From NCBI RefSeq assembly GCF_019923725.1, contig NZ_JAHXRI010000025.1:62001-126000 (forward strand): a DNA stretch of 64,000 nucleotides, read 5' to 3'. This stretch comes from Zwartia hollandica. GTDB lineage: Bacteria; Pseudomonadota; Gammaproteobacteria; Burkholderiales; Burkholderiaceae_B. A program made the translations under genes and the position numbers. Positions 9,401-17,327 of this stretch are shown piece by piece; position 1 is the stretch's first letter, and the number at the start of each line of letters is the position of its first letter. The notes beneath the pieces were generated by a model. The model saw nothing but the letters and a program-made list of their open reading frames with translations. It searched no databases and had not been told where the DNA came from.

Positions 9401-9617
9401 GGATCTTTTGTCAGATCTACAGAAAGAAACCGGTATGGCGTATTTATTCATTACCCATAACTTTGGTGTCGTAGAGTATCTGGCAGACCGTGTCGCTGTG
9501 ATGGATTCGGGCGTGCTGGTTGAGATAGGGGATGCAGAGCAGGTGCTGCAGTCGCCCAGGCATCACATCACACGTGAGCTACTGGCGGCGGTTCCCCGTC
9601 TCGATCTAGTGGCTTAG
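6432..9617 (+). CDS. Fused ABC transporter permease plus two ATPase domains (DppC-DppD-DppF-like)
   Basis: One 1061-residue protein combines functions usually split over three genes. Residues 1-67 hold two membrane helices, 70-150 a likely periplasmic segment, and 205-465 a DppC-type permease domain with an EAA loop at 359-383 (EYVQAARAFGISNLRIMGRH). After a linker (about 470-505), ATPase 1 has Walker A GESGSGKS (544-551), signature FSGGQKQR (658-665) and Walker B LLIADEP (678-684). ATPase 2 has Walker A GASGCGKT (840-847), signature FSGGQRQR (951-958) and Walker B VLILDEP (971-977). H-loop histidines are at 716 and 1009. All catalytic motifs look intact. The GTG at 6432 overlaps the upstream stop; ATG at 6438 is an alternative start. 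Confidence 0.9.
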   Translation: MIMPKFILLWTDAALFALLAVVFGYAWHVSRSRTLRATWGRVARNTPAMCSAVVLSLFVVVGLLDSIHFQPRLPPAPGAANPSAVVYAPKVVSLLDVLLEDTAFVRPEKTYSSPLSWQQFTKETILQEGGAPVRDFPRLRFGGRHLGEPQEQWFVDVLKRLLLGLGGGALLAALLVGLRMICVKRGARLECWRQMLSGQSEVPWRAILITSTTVCLLLGIVVGLASGYHVLGTDRTGNDVLWQALKSVRTAWVIGSLTTIAMLPPAIVFGIAAGYFKGWIDDVIQYVYTTLTSIPGVLLIAACVLMMQVYIDTNPGLFPTSVQRADLRLFLLCMILGLTGWAGLCRLLRAESLKLRELEYVQAARAFGISNLRIMGRHLLPNVMHIVLITVVLEFSGLVLYEAVLSYLGIGVDPSMNSFGSMIEKARFEMSRDPMIWWNLLAAFLFMLALVLAANLFADAVREAFDPRSRSFRVRRGTTALPEGGVTTAHTALPTGVQGLKPVLQPVLKVTDLDVSIDTQERFQLAVKALALTVQRGETFALVGESGSGKSMTAMALLRLLPEALQVTRGRVVLEGTELLGLPEVAMRDVRGGRAGMIFQEPATSLNPVMRIGQQIIEAIEAHTTLRGQAARARAIQWLERVGIPDPARRVDDYPFQFSGGQKQRVMIAIALAAEPELLIADEPTTALDVTVQAQVLTLLADIQKELGMAVLLITHDLAVVKDVADTVALMRHGEVVETASAEKFFRAPEHAYARELFDAIPTFSKRGRPLSAAGRERLLVSQPPTSPALGGHAVCLAVQDLQIRYAQRQGLLRRVSGHNNVVQGVSFELRAGETLALVGASGCGKTTVAKALLRLLDSNAEVSGSAIINNSNILTCSGRQLLALRRQIQIVFQDPYASLDPRMRIGAILQEGIEALRPEWSRVEQTRRIAYLLARVGLPSDASDRYPHEFSGGQRQRIAIARALAVEPAVLILDEPTSALDVSVQAQILDLLSDLQKETGMAYLFITHNFGVVEYLADRVAVMDSGVLVEIGDAEQVLQSPRHHITRELLAAVPRLDLVA

Positions 9618-9688
9618 TCCTGCCTTGGTGGGGGCCTCCGGTATACTCAGGGTCTTGTATTTACCGGTTTAGCCTCAAGATAGACGGT

Positions 9689-10180
9689 ATGGGATTAAAA
9701 GTTTTCGATCTGCAGTGCGCGAATAGCCATCTTTTTGAAGGCTGGTTCGGCTCGCATGATGATTATGATGCCCAACAAGCGCGCGGTCTGGTGAGCTGTC
9801 CCATGTGTCAAGACACCACGATTACCAAGCGGCTGTCTGCGCCACGACTCAATGTGGGACACTTTTCAGACGCGCCCCCGGTTTCTGATACCCAAGCGTC
9901 TACGGCGGCCGGTTCGTCCAATGCAGTGGCGGTTTCTAACGAGTCAGGTCAGCTTCTGCAACTACAGGCGGCCCTAATGCAGCAGATGCGCGACTTCGTC
10001 AGTAAAACCGAAAACGTTGGCGATCGGTTTGCCGATGAAGCGCGTCGTATACATGAGGGCGAATCCGACGACCGACCTATTCGTGGCACCGCCACGCCGC
10101 AAGAGCGTGAGGCCTTAGCTGAAGAGGGCATCGCAGTCGTTGCCTTGCCAGAGTTTCTGGATACAGACCGACTGCAGTGA
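9689..10180 (+). CDS. DUF1178 family protein
   Basis: A 163-residue protein recognised as DUF1178 from its N-terminus: MGLKVFDLQC, then HLFEGWFGS, then a zinc-finger-like CPMC (Cys37, Cys40) that with Cys10 and His14 could bind a metal, followed by TITKRLSAP. The middle (about 55-85) is low-complexity and Ser/Ala-rich; the C-terminal half resembles the conserved helix and the RPIRGTATPQEREALAEEGI block of the family. Function is unknown. A TATACT -10-like box lies at 9642-9647, about 40 bases upstream, without a clear -35. The stop overlaps the next gene's GTG by 4 bases. Confidence 0.85.
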   Translation: MGLKVFDLQCANSHLFEGWFGSHDDYDAQQARGLVSCPMCQDTTITKRLSAPRLNVGHFSDAPPVSDTQASTAAGSSNAVAVSNESGQLLQLQAALMQQMRDFVSKTENVGDRFADEARRIHEGESDDRPIRGTATPQEREALAEEGIAVVALPEFLDTDRLQ

Positions 10181-10434
10181 AGTGTCGCCCCGATTGCGGT
10201 GCCTGTTGTGTGGCGCCCTCCATTACAAGCCCAATACCCGGAATGCCGCTTGGCAAGCCTGCAGGCGTCCCTTGTGTGCAGCTTTTGGCAGACTTTCGGT
10301 GTGCCTTATTTGGCAAGCCTGAGCGACCACATTTTTGCGGCGGCTTGCAGCCATCAGAAGAAATGTGTGGCACTGATCGAACCTATGCCATTGTCTGGCT
10401 CGCCGAGTTAGAGCAAAAAACTCGATACAACTAG
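10177..10434 (+). CDS. YkgJ-family cysteine-cluster protein
   Basis: An 85-residue protein starting at GTG 10177, overlapping the DUF1178 stop as GTGA. It carries the YkgJ (putative Fe-S or zinc) cysteine pattern: Cys3, Cys7, Cys10, Cys11 (CRPDCGACC) plus Cys33, Cys42, Cys54 and Cys64. Residues 12-32 are Pro/Gly-rich (SITSPIPGMPLGKPAG), typical of the short betaproteobacterial members. Biochemical function is not established. Overlap with the DUF1178 gene suggests coordinated translation. Confidence 0.82.
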   Translation: MKCRPDCGACCVAPSITSPIPGMPLGKPAGVPCVQLLADFRCALFGKPERPHFCGGLQPSEEMCGTDRTYAIVWLAELEQKTRYN

Positions 10435-10515
10435 TTACAAAATTCTTGCTCTTTGACCTAGCTTTGTCCTGCTTTTGCTCTTGTTCGTATCATCGTATTT
10501 GCTTAAGATGTGCGC

Positions 10516-10758
10516 ATGGAAAAACGCATCACAGTACTCGAAGTTTTAGTTCAGCAACACACAAAATCAATCGATCGTCTTGATCGTTCGATTACTGAAT
10601 TGCGATCTGATATGGATCACAGGTTTTCTGAGGTGAATCGCACACAGCAAGATTTCCGCGCTGACGTTGATCGCAAATTTGTCTGGGTCATCGGTATGCA
10701 GTTTACGAGTCTGATCGCAGTGCTTGGTGCAATCGCCAAACTTGCTAACTTGTTTTAG
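10516..10758 (+). CDS. Small coiled-coil protein with C-terminal TM helix
   Basis: An 80-residue protein of unknown function. I take ATG 10516 (MEKRITVLEV) rather than GTG 10510 because the heptad pattern begins there. Residues 1-55 form a polar coiled coil (ITVLEVLVQQHTKSIDRLDR, then ITELRSDMDHRF), followed by one hydrophobic helix at about 59-78. The layout recalls short phage XhlA/DUF1640-like membrane proteins, but I cannot assign a family. It is followed at once by a strong hairpin terminator shared with the convergent efp operon. Confidence 0.65.
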   Translation: MEKRITVLEVLVQQHTKSIDRLDRSITELRSDMDHRFSEVNRTQQDFRADVDRKFVWVIGMQFTSLIAVLGAIAKLANLF

Positions 10759-10773
10759 TGTTGCAGAGCAAAA

Positions 10774-10799
10774 AAAATAGCTCCCAAGGGAGCTATTTT
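10774..10799. terminator. Bidirectional intrinsic terminator
   Basis: A perfect 12-bp inverted repeat: arms AAAATAGCTCCC (10774-10785) and GGGAGCTATTTT (10788-10799) around an AA centre. A-rich sequence precedes it and T-rich follows, so it can end transcription of the small membrane-protein gene on plus and of efp on minus. Confidence 0.88.
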
Positions 10800-10817
10800 C
10801 TGATCAGCTTGTGATTT

Positions 10818-11375
10818 TTACATCACGCGGCTGCGGTACTCGCCAGTGCGTGTGTCGATTTCAATCTTGTCGCCAATTGCGCAAAAAAGCGGCACAGGCA
10901 GTTCATGGCCGGTATTGATTTTTGCGGGCTTCATGACCTTACCGGAAGTATCGCCACGTACAGCAGGTTCGGTGTAGACGATCTCGCGGACAACCATGGT
11001 GGGTAATTCAACAGAAATCGCACGGCCATCATAGAACACTGCTTCAACCGGCATGCCTTCTTCGAGGTAGTGCAGGGCGTCGCCCATGCTGTCTGCTTCG
11101 ATCTCATACTGGTTGAAATCGGCATCCATAAAAACGTACATAGGATCAGCAAAGTAAGAGTAGGTGCATTCTTTGCGATCAAGCACAACGACATCGTACT
11201 TTTCGTCGGCTTTGGACACGGTCTCACTGCCTGAGCCAGTCAGCAGGTTTTTAAATTTGAGTTTAACGACCGATGCGTTGCGGCCCGATTTGCTGTATTC
11301 GGCGCGCTGCACGACGACGGCATCTTTGCCAACCATCACGACGTTGCCTACGCGCAGCTCTTGTGCGGTTTTCAT
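10818..11375 (-). CDS. efp: Translation elongation factor P
   Basis: EF-P, 185 residues, relieves ribosome stalling at consecutive prolines by binding between the P and E sites. The three-barrel sequence is full length ([20 protein letters not shown] at the N-terminus; the C-terminal signature is TGEYRSRVM). The tip residue that enters the peptidyl-transferase centre is Arg32 (YSKSGRNAS), not Lys34 as in enterics, so activation is expected by arginine rhamnosylation. The matching enzyme gene, earP, lies immediately upstream on the same strand. A 6-bp inverted repeat (CTCCGG/CCGGAG, 11401-11422) lies in the 108-base gap before efp. Confidence 0.97.
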   Translation of the reverse strand: MKTAQELRVGNVVMVGKDAVVVQRAEYSKSGRNASVVKLKFKNLLTGSGSETVSKADEKYDVVVLDRKECTYSYFADPMYVFMDADFNQYEIEADSMGDALHYLEEGMPVEAVFYDGRAISVELPTMVVREIVYTEPAVRGDTSGKVMKPAKINTGHELPVPLFCAIGDKIEIDTRTGEYRSRVM

Positions 11376-11483
11376 GCTTAAAACTCCGGTAACTTGGGGT
11401 CTCCGGGACTCGATTGCCGGAGCGGTTTTGTAAAAAAGCCCTCTATTCTAGCCTGTTCGAGACGCAACTGCTGTGAAACTCGC

Positions 11484-12584
11484 TTAAAGCGATCCTTTTG
11501 TCCGGCAAAAAAGGTCTAGTGAACAGGCCAAATCTTGGTTTTTAGCTAAATCGGCCGCGATTTCTTTGGCTGCCAACGTCCATGCGGTCAGGGACGCTGG
11601 TTCTAAAATTTGAGCGAAGGCGTTTGAAGACGCGGCTGAGGCATGCTCAAGGTTCCAGTTCCGGATGCAGGACTGTACGGGCGCGGGCAGCGCCGCACGT
11701 GCGAGCCAAGCATCGAGCTTGACCAGATGGGTCTCTTCCGTTTGCGGGTAGATGTGCCAGATGGAAGGTTTTGCGGCCCACAGTGCTCGCACAAAAGAGT
11801 CCTCGCCGCGAACAATATTGAGGTCAGCAGTCCAGAGCGTTTGGTCGTATTCTGGTTGCGTCGTGAACGGTATACGCGCGACGTGAAGATTGCCTTGCTG
11901 TCCTCTTGGGATGTCGCTAGCGATACCCTCAGGGATCAGAAGTAGCGTCGAAATAGACTCGTTCGCCAAGTGCTTACAAAATGCGCTGAGAGGAGCCTGT
12001 GGGTAACAGAAGGCTGAGATCAGTCGACCTGAACGCCAGGCTTGTAAGCCATCGGATGGCACGCCGAGGGACTTGATCCATTGGAACTGTCGATCAGGGT
12101 TGGCCTGCCAAGCATCTCGGACCTCAATCAAGCTTGATTCTTTGATTAAGCCACCTGTTTGCGAGGTAAAGCCAGGGAAAAAGAAGTTGGAGTGTAGGCC
12201 ATCCGAGCGCAGCGAAGGGAGTCCGTGACATCCCTCGACCCATGCTTCTGCACTGAGATACTCCAGATTAATCCAAAGTGTGTTGCCAGGAATCATCCGG
12301 GCCTGGAAAGCGGGTGGCAGCTCGCACGAGAAGCTAGCGATGACAACTGGACGGGGTACGAGGTCTGGCGCTGGGTTCGTCCAGTGAACAATCTCGATGT
12401 TGTCGATGAGCTGAATACTTTGCGCAGTGCTGACGCGCGCATCAAGTTTCTTGAAGCTGTCGAGTGCATCGACCCAAAGACGAATCGACCAACCGTGTTC
12501 GCTTTGCAGTTGACGCGTCAAGCGCCAAGTGACGCCGATGTCACCAAAGTTATCGACGACGCGGCAAAAAATATCCGCGCGCAT
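11484..12584 (-). CDS. earP: EF-P arginine 32 rhamnosyltransferase EarP
   Basis: A 366-residue GT-B glycosyltransferase that transfers rhamnose from dTDP-L-rhamnose to Arg32 of EF-P. Diagnostic stretches are the N-terminal DIFCRVVDNFGDIGVTWRL, with the family's catalytic aspartates (Asp11 and Asp15 here), and the C-terminal RGEDSFVRALWAAKPSIWHI nucleotide-sugar motif. Length is standard for the family. It lies between DUF2863 (2-base gap upstream) and efp (108-base gap downstream), all on minus. The partner residue in EF-P is present, so the modification system is complete apart from the rhamnose donor pathway, which is not in this window. Confidence 0.95.
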   Translation of the reverse strand: MRADIFCRVVDNFGDIGVTWRLTRQLQSEHGWSIRLWVDALDSFKKLDARVSTAQSIQLIDNIEIVHWTNPAPDLVPRPVVIASFSCELPPAFQARMIPGNTLWINLEYLSAEAWVEGCHGLPSLRSDGLHSNFFFPGFTSQTGGLIKESSLIEVRDAWQANPDRQFQWIKSLGVPSDGLQAWRSGRLISAFCYPQAPLSAFCKHLANESISTLLLIPEGIASDIPRGQQGNLHVARIPFTTQPEYDQTLWTADLNIVRGEDSFVRALWAAKPSIWHIYPQTEETHLVKLDAWLARAALPAPVQSCIRNWNLEHASAASSNAFAQILEPASLTAWTLAAKEIAADLAKNQDLACSLDLFCRTKGSL

Positions 12585-12586
12585 CG

Positions 12587-13801
12587 CTAATGAAAATGCG
12601 CAGGCGCCGTCTCGGCGTCTTCTGGTAGTTCGGCATGGACCATTTCACCAGAGGGGTTTGGGAAATGCGGTGCACCACAGTCTTCACAAAAGTCTGGTGG
12701 CAACGTGCCTGGTAGACGGCGAATGTCGGTTACGCCGCACTCTTTGAGTAAGCTTGCGATTTCATCGACCGTATCAATCGGTGTCGGTTCGCTGTCGAGC
12801 AAGGGTTGGTCGTCCTCGCGGCCATACAAGGGCCAAAGGCAACCATAGACGACTTCATTCTTATTTTTTTGTGTGAAGCCGATGCGGTATTCATCGATAC
12901 GCTGTTCGCCGCAGCCCGCCACAACAGCACGCAACTGGCTCGGTTCGATGTTCAGTGCTGAGCCCAACCAAGACACGGCAGCTTTAACCGAGAGTGGTCG
13001 AACGCGTCGGTCGGCTTCACGATTACTAACGTAGTAGGCATCAGGAACAAGTATTTCAAAGCCGCAGCCCGCCAAGAGCTCTGTAAACAAAGTCTGTGTT
13101 GCGTCACCCCAGTTCTCTAGGCACTTGACGCGTCCATTACCGAGTTCGCCGGGCTCTTCTTGCCAACGAAATAGCGGCTGCCCCTCTGGAATCGCGACGG
13201 CAGCCACTAAGTAGCGGGTATCGGCCAGCATATTGAAGGCGTCTGGCTCAGCGTGTAATTTTGGTAGTGCACCGGGTAAGCCGAGAGCGTGTGCGCCGAG
13301 TTTGAGTAGCCATTCCCATGTTTCACAAAAGCTGCGAGGCATTTGATCCAAACTTGCGAGCCTGGGCATTACTGCAACCTGTGTGTTCGCTGCGAGCACA
13401 TGCGCCTGTAAGTGACTTTGCAGTGAGGTGACCATGCTGGTCGGGAGATCGCAAGCGGGGATGCTGTAGCGCGTCCAGGCAACAATAGGGGCAACAATTA
13501 ACAATACATCGTAGCGCGCACCGTCCTTCTCAATCACGCAAGACTCCGACAGCGTCTCAGCTTGTTCAATTAACACTTCATAGCCACCAAGATTCGTCTT
13601 CGAGAGGTGATCTAGTGCAGAATCGATGATGGTGTCGTTGCCAGCGCGCATGAGCTTGTTCAGAAGCGCACCGAGCTCGTTTTCCCAGTACTGATCTTCT
13701 ACGCGACTTCCGGAGCTATGTAAGGCAAGTGCAAGCGATACCAAGCGGGTGGCATCACGGGTCAGACGGGTAGAAGAGGGGGTTGAGCGGGCACGAGCCA
13801 T
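12587..13801 (-). CDS. DUF2863 family protein
   Basis: A 404-residue protein of unknown function, recognised as DUF2863, which is largely confined to Burkholderiales. I use ATG 13801 (MARARSTPSS); a TTG five codons upstream is less likely. Near the C-terminus there is a CEDCGAP pair of cysteines and a FPNPSGEMVHAELPED block that is characteristic. No membrane helices or signal peptide are seen. It ends 2 bases before earP, so DUF2863-earP-efp may be one transcript. Function cannot be inferred beyond this linkage. Confidence 0.82.
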   Translation of the reverse strand: MARARSTPSSTRLTRDATRLVSLALALHSSGSRVEDQYWENELGALLNKLMRAGNDTIIDSALDHLSKTNLGGYEVLIEQAETLSESCVIEKDGARYDVLLIVAPIVAWTRYSIPACDLPTSMVTSLQSHLQAHVLAANTQVAVMPRLASLDQMPRSFCETWEWLLKLGAHALGLPGALPKLHAEPDAFNMLADTRYLVAAVAIPEGQPLFRWQEEPGELGNGRVKCLENWGDATQTLFTELLAGCGFEILVPDAYYVSNREADRRVRPLSVKAAVSWLGSALNIEPSQLRAVVAGCGEQRIDEYRIGFTQKNKNEVVYGCLWPLYGREDDQPLLDSEPTPIDTVDEIASLLKECGVTDIRRLPGTLPPDFCEDCGAPHFPNPSGEMVHAELPEDAETAPAHFH

Positions 13802-13889
13802 AACAGGGGGGAGCAAGCTGAGAGAACACTAGTGTAACGAACAATGGCCCGATCCCACTGTCAGGTTCGCTTGATCTGGTGAGATAAAA

Positions 13890-13928
13890 AAACACCCGTC
13901 AAGCGCACGAGGCGCAAGACGGGTGTTT
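13890..13928 (-). terminator. Intrinsic terminator of acnB
   Basis: Inverted repeat AAACACCCGTC (13890-13900) and GACGGGTGTTT (13918-13928), with an inner GCGC/GCGC pair in the loop. The A-run at 13886-13892 becomes a U-tract on the minus strand, directly downstream of acnB. Confidence 0.88.
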
Positions 13929-13950
13929 GTGGTGTTACGAACAGCAGTGC

Positions 13951-16530
13951 TTAAACTGCGTCGGCAACATCCTTGTAGTCAGGAATTTGATCAAAGTTAA
14001 GATACTTGTAGATATCCTTACTGCTTTCTTTGATCACACCCATGTCGGCCATGTACTCTTCTTTGGTCGGGATGCGGCCAAGTTTCGAGCAAATCGCGGC
14101 GAGCTCAGCTGAGCCAAGGTACACATTCGTGTTCTTACCCAAACGGTTGGGAAAGTTACGTGTACTGGTTGACATGACCGTCGCGCCTTCGCGTACTTGT
14201 GCTTGGTTGCCCATGCACAAAGAGCATCCTGGCATTTCGGTACGTGCACCGGCTACACCGAACACGCCGTAGTGACCTTCCTCAGTGAGTTGGGCTGCAT
14301 CCATCTTGGTTGGCGGAGCAATCCACAACTTAACGGGCATATCACGCTTACCCTCAAGTAACTTCGAAGCGGCGCGGAAGTGACCGATGTTGGTCATGCA
14401 GCTACCGATAAACACTTCGTCAATCTTGGAGCCAGCGACTTCAGACAGGAACTTCACGTCATCAGGATCGTTCGGGCAAGCAACAATTGGCTCGTGGATA
14501 TCAGCGAGATCGATCTCGATCACGGCTGCGTATTCTGCATCAGCGTCAGGCTGGAGCAACTGTGGGTTGGCCAGCCATGCTTCCATTGCTTCAATGCGAC
14601 GACGGATGCTGCGCTCGTCGTCGTAGCCATTGGCAATCATCCACTTCAACATCACGATGTTGCTGTTGATGTATTCAATGACGGGCTCTTTGTTCAGGCG
14701 AACCGTACAGCCAGCCGCGGAGCGTTCAGCCGAAGCGTCTGACAGTTCGAACGCCTGTTCGGCTTTGAGATCTGGCAAGCCTTCGATTTCAAGAATACGA
14801 CCCGAGAAAATGTTTTTCTTGTTTTGCTTCTCGACAGTCAGCAGGCCCGCTTTGATTGCATACAGCGGAATCGCGCTGACCAAATCACGCAGGGTGACGC
14901 CAGGCTGCATTTTGCCCTTGAAGCGCACTAGTACAGATTCTGGCATGTCGAGTGGCATGACCCCCGTCGCTGCAGCAAACGCCACCAGACCTGAGCCTGC
15001 TGGGAAGCTGATGCCAATTGGGAATCGGGTGTGCGAATCGCCGCCCGTGCCAACTGTGTCAGGCAAGAGCATGCGGTTGAGCCAAGAGTGAATCACGCCG
15101 TCGCCTGGGCGCAGCGAAATACCGCCACGGTTGCTCATGAATTGCGGCAACGTGTGCTGGGTCTTCACGTCGACCGGTTTCGGATAGGCTGCGGTGTGGC
15201 AGAACGACTGCATAACCAAATCAGCAGAGAAGCCCAAACATGCGAGGTCTTTTAGTTCGTCGCGTGTCATCGGACCCGTTGTATCCTGGCTCCCAACGGA
15301 TGTCATCAGTGGCTCACAGTAGGCGCCAGGACGAACGCCGTGGCCCTCTGGCAAGCCACAAGCACGACCCACCATTTTCTGGGCAAGTGTGAAGCCTTTT
15401 TTGCTCTCAGCCGGCTTGGTTGGCAAGCGGAAGAGGGTTGACGCAGGCAAACCGAGTGCCTCGCGCGCCTTGGCAGTCAATCCGCGACCGATAATTAGCG
15501 GAATACGACCGCCAGCACGAACTTCGTCGAACAGAACGTCAGATTTGACTTCAAACTTCGAAATCACTTTGCCATCTTTCAGGGCTTGGCCCTCGTAGGG
15601 ACGCAGTTCAACGACGTCGCCCATATTCATGTTGGAGACATCCAATTCGATTGGCAGGGCTCCAGCATCTTCCATCGTGTTGTAGAAGATCGGTGCAATC
15701 TTGTTGCCCAAACATACGCCACCAAAACGCTTGTTCGGTACGAAAGGAATGTCTTCGCCCGTAAACCATAGAACAGAGTTTGTCGCCGATTTGCGCGACG
15801 AGCCCGTGCCAACGACGTCGCCAACGTAGGCGACGAGGTGGCCCTTCTTCTTTAAATCGTTGATGAACTTGATCGGTCCAATTTTGCCGGGTTCTTGCGG
15901 TTCAATTCCAGGACGCGGGTTCTTGAGCATCGCCAGGGCGTGCAAGGGAATGTCAGGACGGCTCCAAGCATCCGGAGCGGGAGAGAGGTCATCCGTGTTT
16001 GTTTCGCCAGTCACTTTGAGAATCGTGACTGTCAAGCTCTTGGGGACTTCAGGACGGCTAGTAAACCATTCGGCATCAGCCCAGCTTTGCATGACAGCTT
16101 TCGCGTTTGCATTGCCTTTAGCGGCCTTTTCTTTGACGTCATGGAATGCGTCAAACATCAGTAGTGTCTTCTTCAGGCCTTCTGCTGCGATCTTGCCTAC
16201 TTCGGCATCGTCGAGCAATTCGACCATTGGGCCGATGTTGTAGCCGCCAAGCATGGTGCCCAATAACTCAGTTGCTTTGGCACGCGAGATGAGGGAGCAC
16301 TTTTCTTTGCCGCTCGCCACTGCGGCAAGATAGGCTGCCTTCACCTTCGCTGCCTCGTCTACGCCCGCTGGCACGCGATGCGTAATGAGTTCAACCAGCG
16401 CTTCGCCCTGACCGGCCGGAGGCGATTGCAGCAGAGCAATCAGATCTGCTGTTTGTTGAGCTGATAAGGGAAGAGGAGGAATGCCGAGGGCTGCGCGTTC
16501 GGCAACATGTTGGCGATAGGCTTCGAGCAT
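13951..16530 (-). CDS. acnB: Bifunctional aconitate hydratase 2 / 2-methylisocitrate dehydratase
   Basis: AcnB, 859 residues, interconverts citrate and isocitrate in the TCA cycle and can hydrate 2-methyl-cis-aconitate. The architecture is the B type: N-terminal HEAT-like domain ([20 protein letters not shown]), swivel domain, then the catalytic domains. Likely [4Fe-4S] ligands are in [12 protein letters not shown] and [10 protein letters not shown] near the C-terminus. It is a separate unit with its own promoter (-10 at 16568-16573) and terminator, and the promoter carries the palindromic operator also found before mdh. No acnA is seen; the second aconitase-family gene here is acnD. Confidence 0.97.
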   Translation of the reverse strand: MLEAYRQHVAERAALGIPPLPLSAQQTADLIALLQSPPAGQGEALVELITHRVPAGVDEAAKVKAAYLAAVASGKEKCSLISRAKATELLGTMLGGYNIGPMVELLDDAEVGKIAAEGLKKTLLMFDAFHDVKEKAAKGNANAKAVMQSWADAEWFTSRPEVPKSLTVTILKVTGETNTDDLSPAPDAWSRPDIPLHALAMLKNPRPGIEPQEPGKIGPIKFINDLKKKGHLVAYVGDVVGTGSSRKSATNSVLWFTGEDIPFVPNKRFGGVCLGNKIAPIFYNTMEDAGALPIELDVSNMNMGDVVELRPYEGQALKDGKVISKFEVKSDVLFDEVRAGGRIPLIIGRGLTAKAREALGLPASTLFRLPTKPAESKKGFTLAQKMVGRACGLPEGHGVRPGAYCEPLMTSVGSQDTTGPMTRDELKDLACLGFSADLVMQSFCHTAAYPKPVDVKTQHTLPQFMSNRGGISLRPGDGVIHSWLNRMLLPDTVGTGGDSHTRFPIGISFPAGSGLVAFAAATGVMPLDMPESVLVRFKGKMQPGVTLRDLVSAIPLYAIKAGLLTVEKQNKKNIFSGRILEIEGLPDLKAEQAFELSDASAERSAAGCTVRLNKEPVIEYINSNIVMLKWMIANGYDDERSIRRRIEAMEAWLANPQLLQPDADAEYAAVIEIDLADIHEPIVACPNDPDDVKFLSEVAGSKIDEVFIGSCMTNIGHFRAASKLLEGKRDMPVKLWIAPPTKMDAAQLTEEGHYGVFGVAGARTEMPGCSLCMGNQAQVREGATVMSTSTRNFPNRLGKNTNVYLGSAELAAICSKLGRIPTKEEYMADMGVIKESSKDIYKYLNFDQIPDYKDVADAV

Positions 16531-16567
16531 GGGAGCGCCTTTGAGGTGAGGAAGATAAGTAAATTAG

Positions 16568-16596
16568 ATTGTAAAGTGAAGCGGGTCCAGCGGCAA
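16568..16596 (-). promoter_or_regulatory. Sigma-70 promoter of acnB
   Basis: On the minus strand, TTGCCG (16596-16591) and TACAAT (16573-16568) are separated by 17 bases. The predicted start near 16561 leaves a leader of about 30 bases before the acnB ATG at 16530. The 21-bp palindrome at 16599-16619 begins 2 bp upstream of the -35 box. Confidence 0.75.
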
Positions 16597-16598
16597 GT

Positions 16599-16619
16599 GT
16601 CTTATATCTTATATAAGAC
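16599..16619. promoter_or_regulatory. Palindromic operator upstream of acnB
   Basis: Arms GTCTTATAT and ATATAAGAC are perfect complements around a CTT centre. The same element (one outer mismatch) lies at 24463-24483 before mdh, at the same 2-bp distance from the -35 box. Binding by the GntR-family protein encoded at 24551 is inference. Confidence 0.75.
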
Positions 16620-16662
16620 TTAAGTTAAAGCAGGTCTTAGCTCTAACTAGCTGATCGTGGAT

Positions 16663-16935
16663 TTAGGCTACCAAAACTGCATATTCCGGATGACGTTGGA
16701 TGTATACCGCAGCATAGCTGCAGCGTGGGACAACCTTCCAGCCCTGTTGCTTTGCGTGTTCCAACGCAAAGCGTGTGATCTCGCCCGCCAAGCCGCGCCC
16801 TCCCAAGGCCTCTGGGACCCCAGTGTGCGTAATGGTCATGGTGTCGTTTGTCAGTGCATAGTCTAGAACGCAGCGATGACCTTCGATCATGAGAGAAAAG
16901 CGGTTTGCTGCAGAGTCGTGTTGGATGTCATACAT
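16663..16935 (-). CDS. Small GNAT-family N-acetyltransferase (COG2388-like)
   Basis: A 90-residue minimal GNAT protein. The start MYDIQHDSAANRF at 16935 overlaps the stop of the upstream membrane-protein gene (TAATG). The acetyl-CoA motif is PEALGGRGLAGEITRFALEHA, followed by WKVVPRCSYAAVYIQRHPEY, the strand-helix pattern typical of the YjdJ-like single-domain group. The substrate is unknown. It is the last gene of the mdh-prp array before the acnB promoter; no clear terminator separates them, so read-through into acnB is possible. Confidence 0.82.
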   Translation of the reverse strand: MYDIQHDSAANRFSLMIEGHRCVLDYALTNDTMTITHTGVPEALGGRGLAGEITRFALEHAKQQGWKVVPRCSYAAVYIQRHPEYAVLVA

Positions 16936-17327
16936 TATTTGGATCCCAAGATGAGCGTCGCCCAAAGTGTCACCATCGAGACGAGTCCAATGATACAACT
17001 GCCCCAAAGCCCAACAATGGGCCAACGCACACTCATCGGGAGCTCTTTGGGGTCTACGTGCGATAGCAGTTGATTGGCGTTCTTTGCAAACCAAAGATTG
17101 GTACGTGAAAACAGCGTACGCAAAAAATAATCCAGAACAATGGTGAGGCGGATGCTGATCGTGAATTGGTTAAAGTTCTTTTCGCGAAGGTAGGGGTGTT
17201 TATACAGTTGATTCGCTTCTTTGATTTTGAAGAGAAACAAATAGACACCCGAGATCACAAAGACAAAACTGCAGGCAATAAAGAGGCTGAAACTAAAGGT
17301 TAGTGCAACGGCAATGTACTCAGACAT
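16935..17327 (-). CDS. Membrane protein of unknown function
   Basis: A 130-residue protein starting MSEYIAVALTFSFSLFIAC. Hydrophobic helices are at about 5-32 and 105-127, with a weaker segment near 55-72; the middle is polar (KIKEANQLYKHPYLREKNF). I do not recognise a family. It overlaps prpF by 8 bases and the GNAT gene by 1 base, so it is embedded in the prp operon and translationally linked to it, but its part in propionate metabolism is unproven. Confidence 0.7.
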   Translation of the reverse strand: MSEYIAVALTFSFSLFIACSFVFVISGVYLFLFKIKEANQLYKHPYLREKNFNQFTISIRLTIVLDYFLRTLFSRTNLWFAKNANQLLSHVDPKELPMSVRWPIVGLWGSCIIGLVSMVTLWATLILGSK

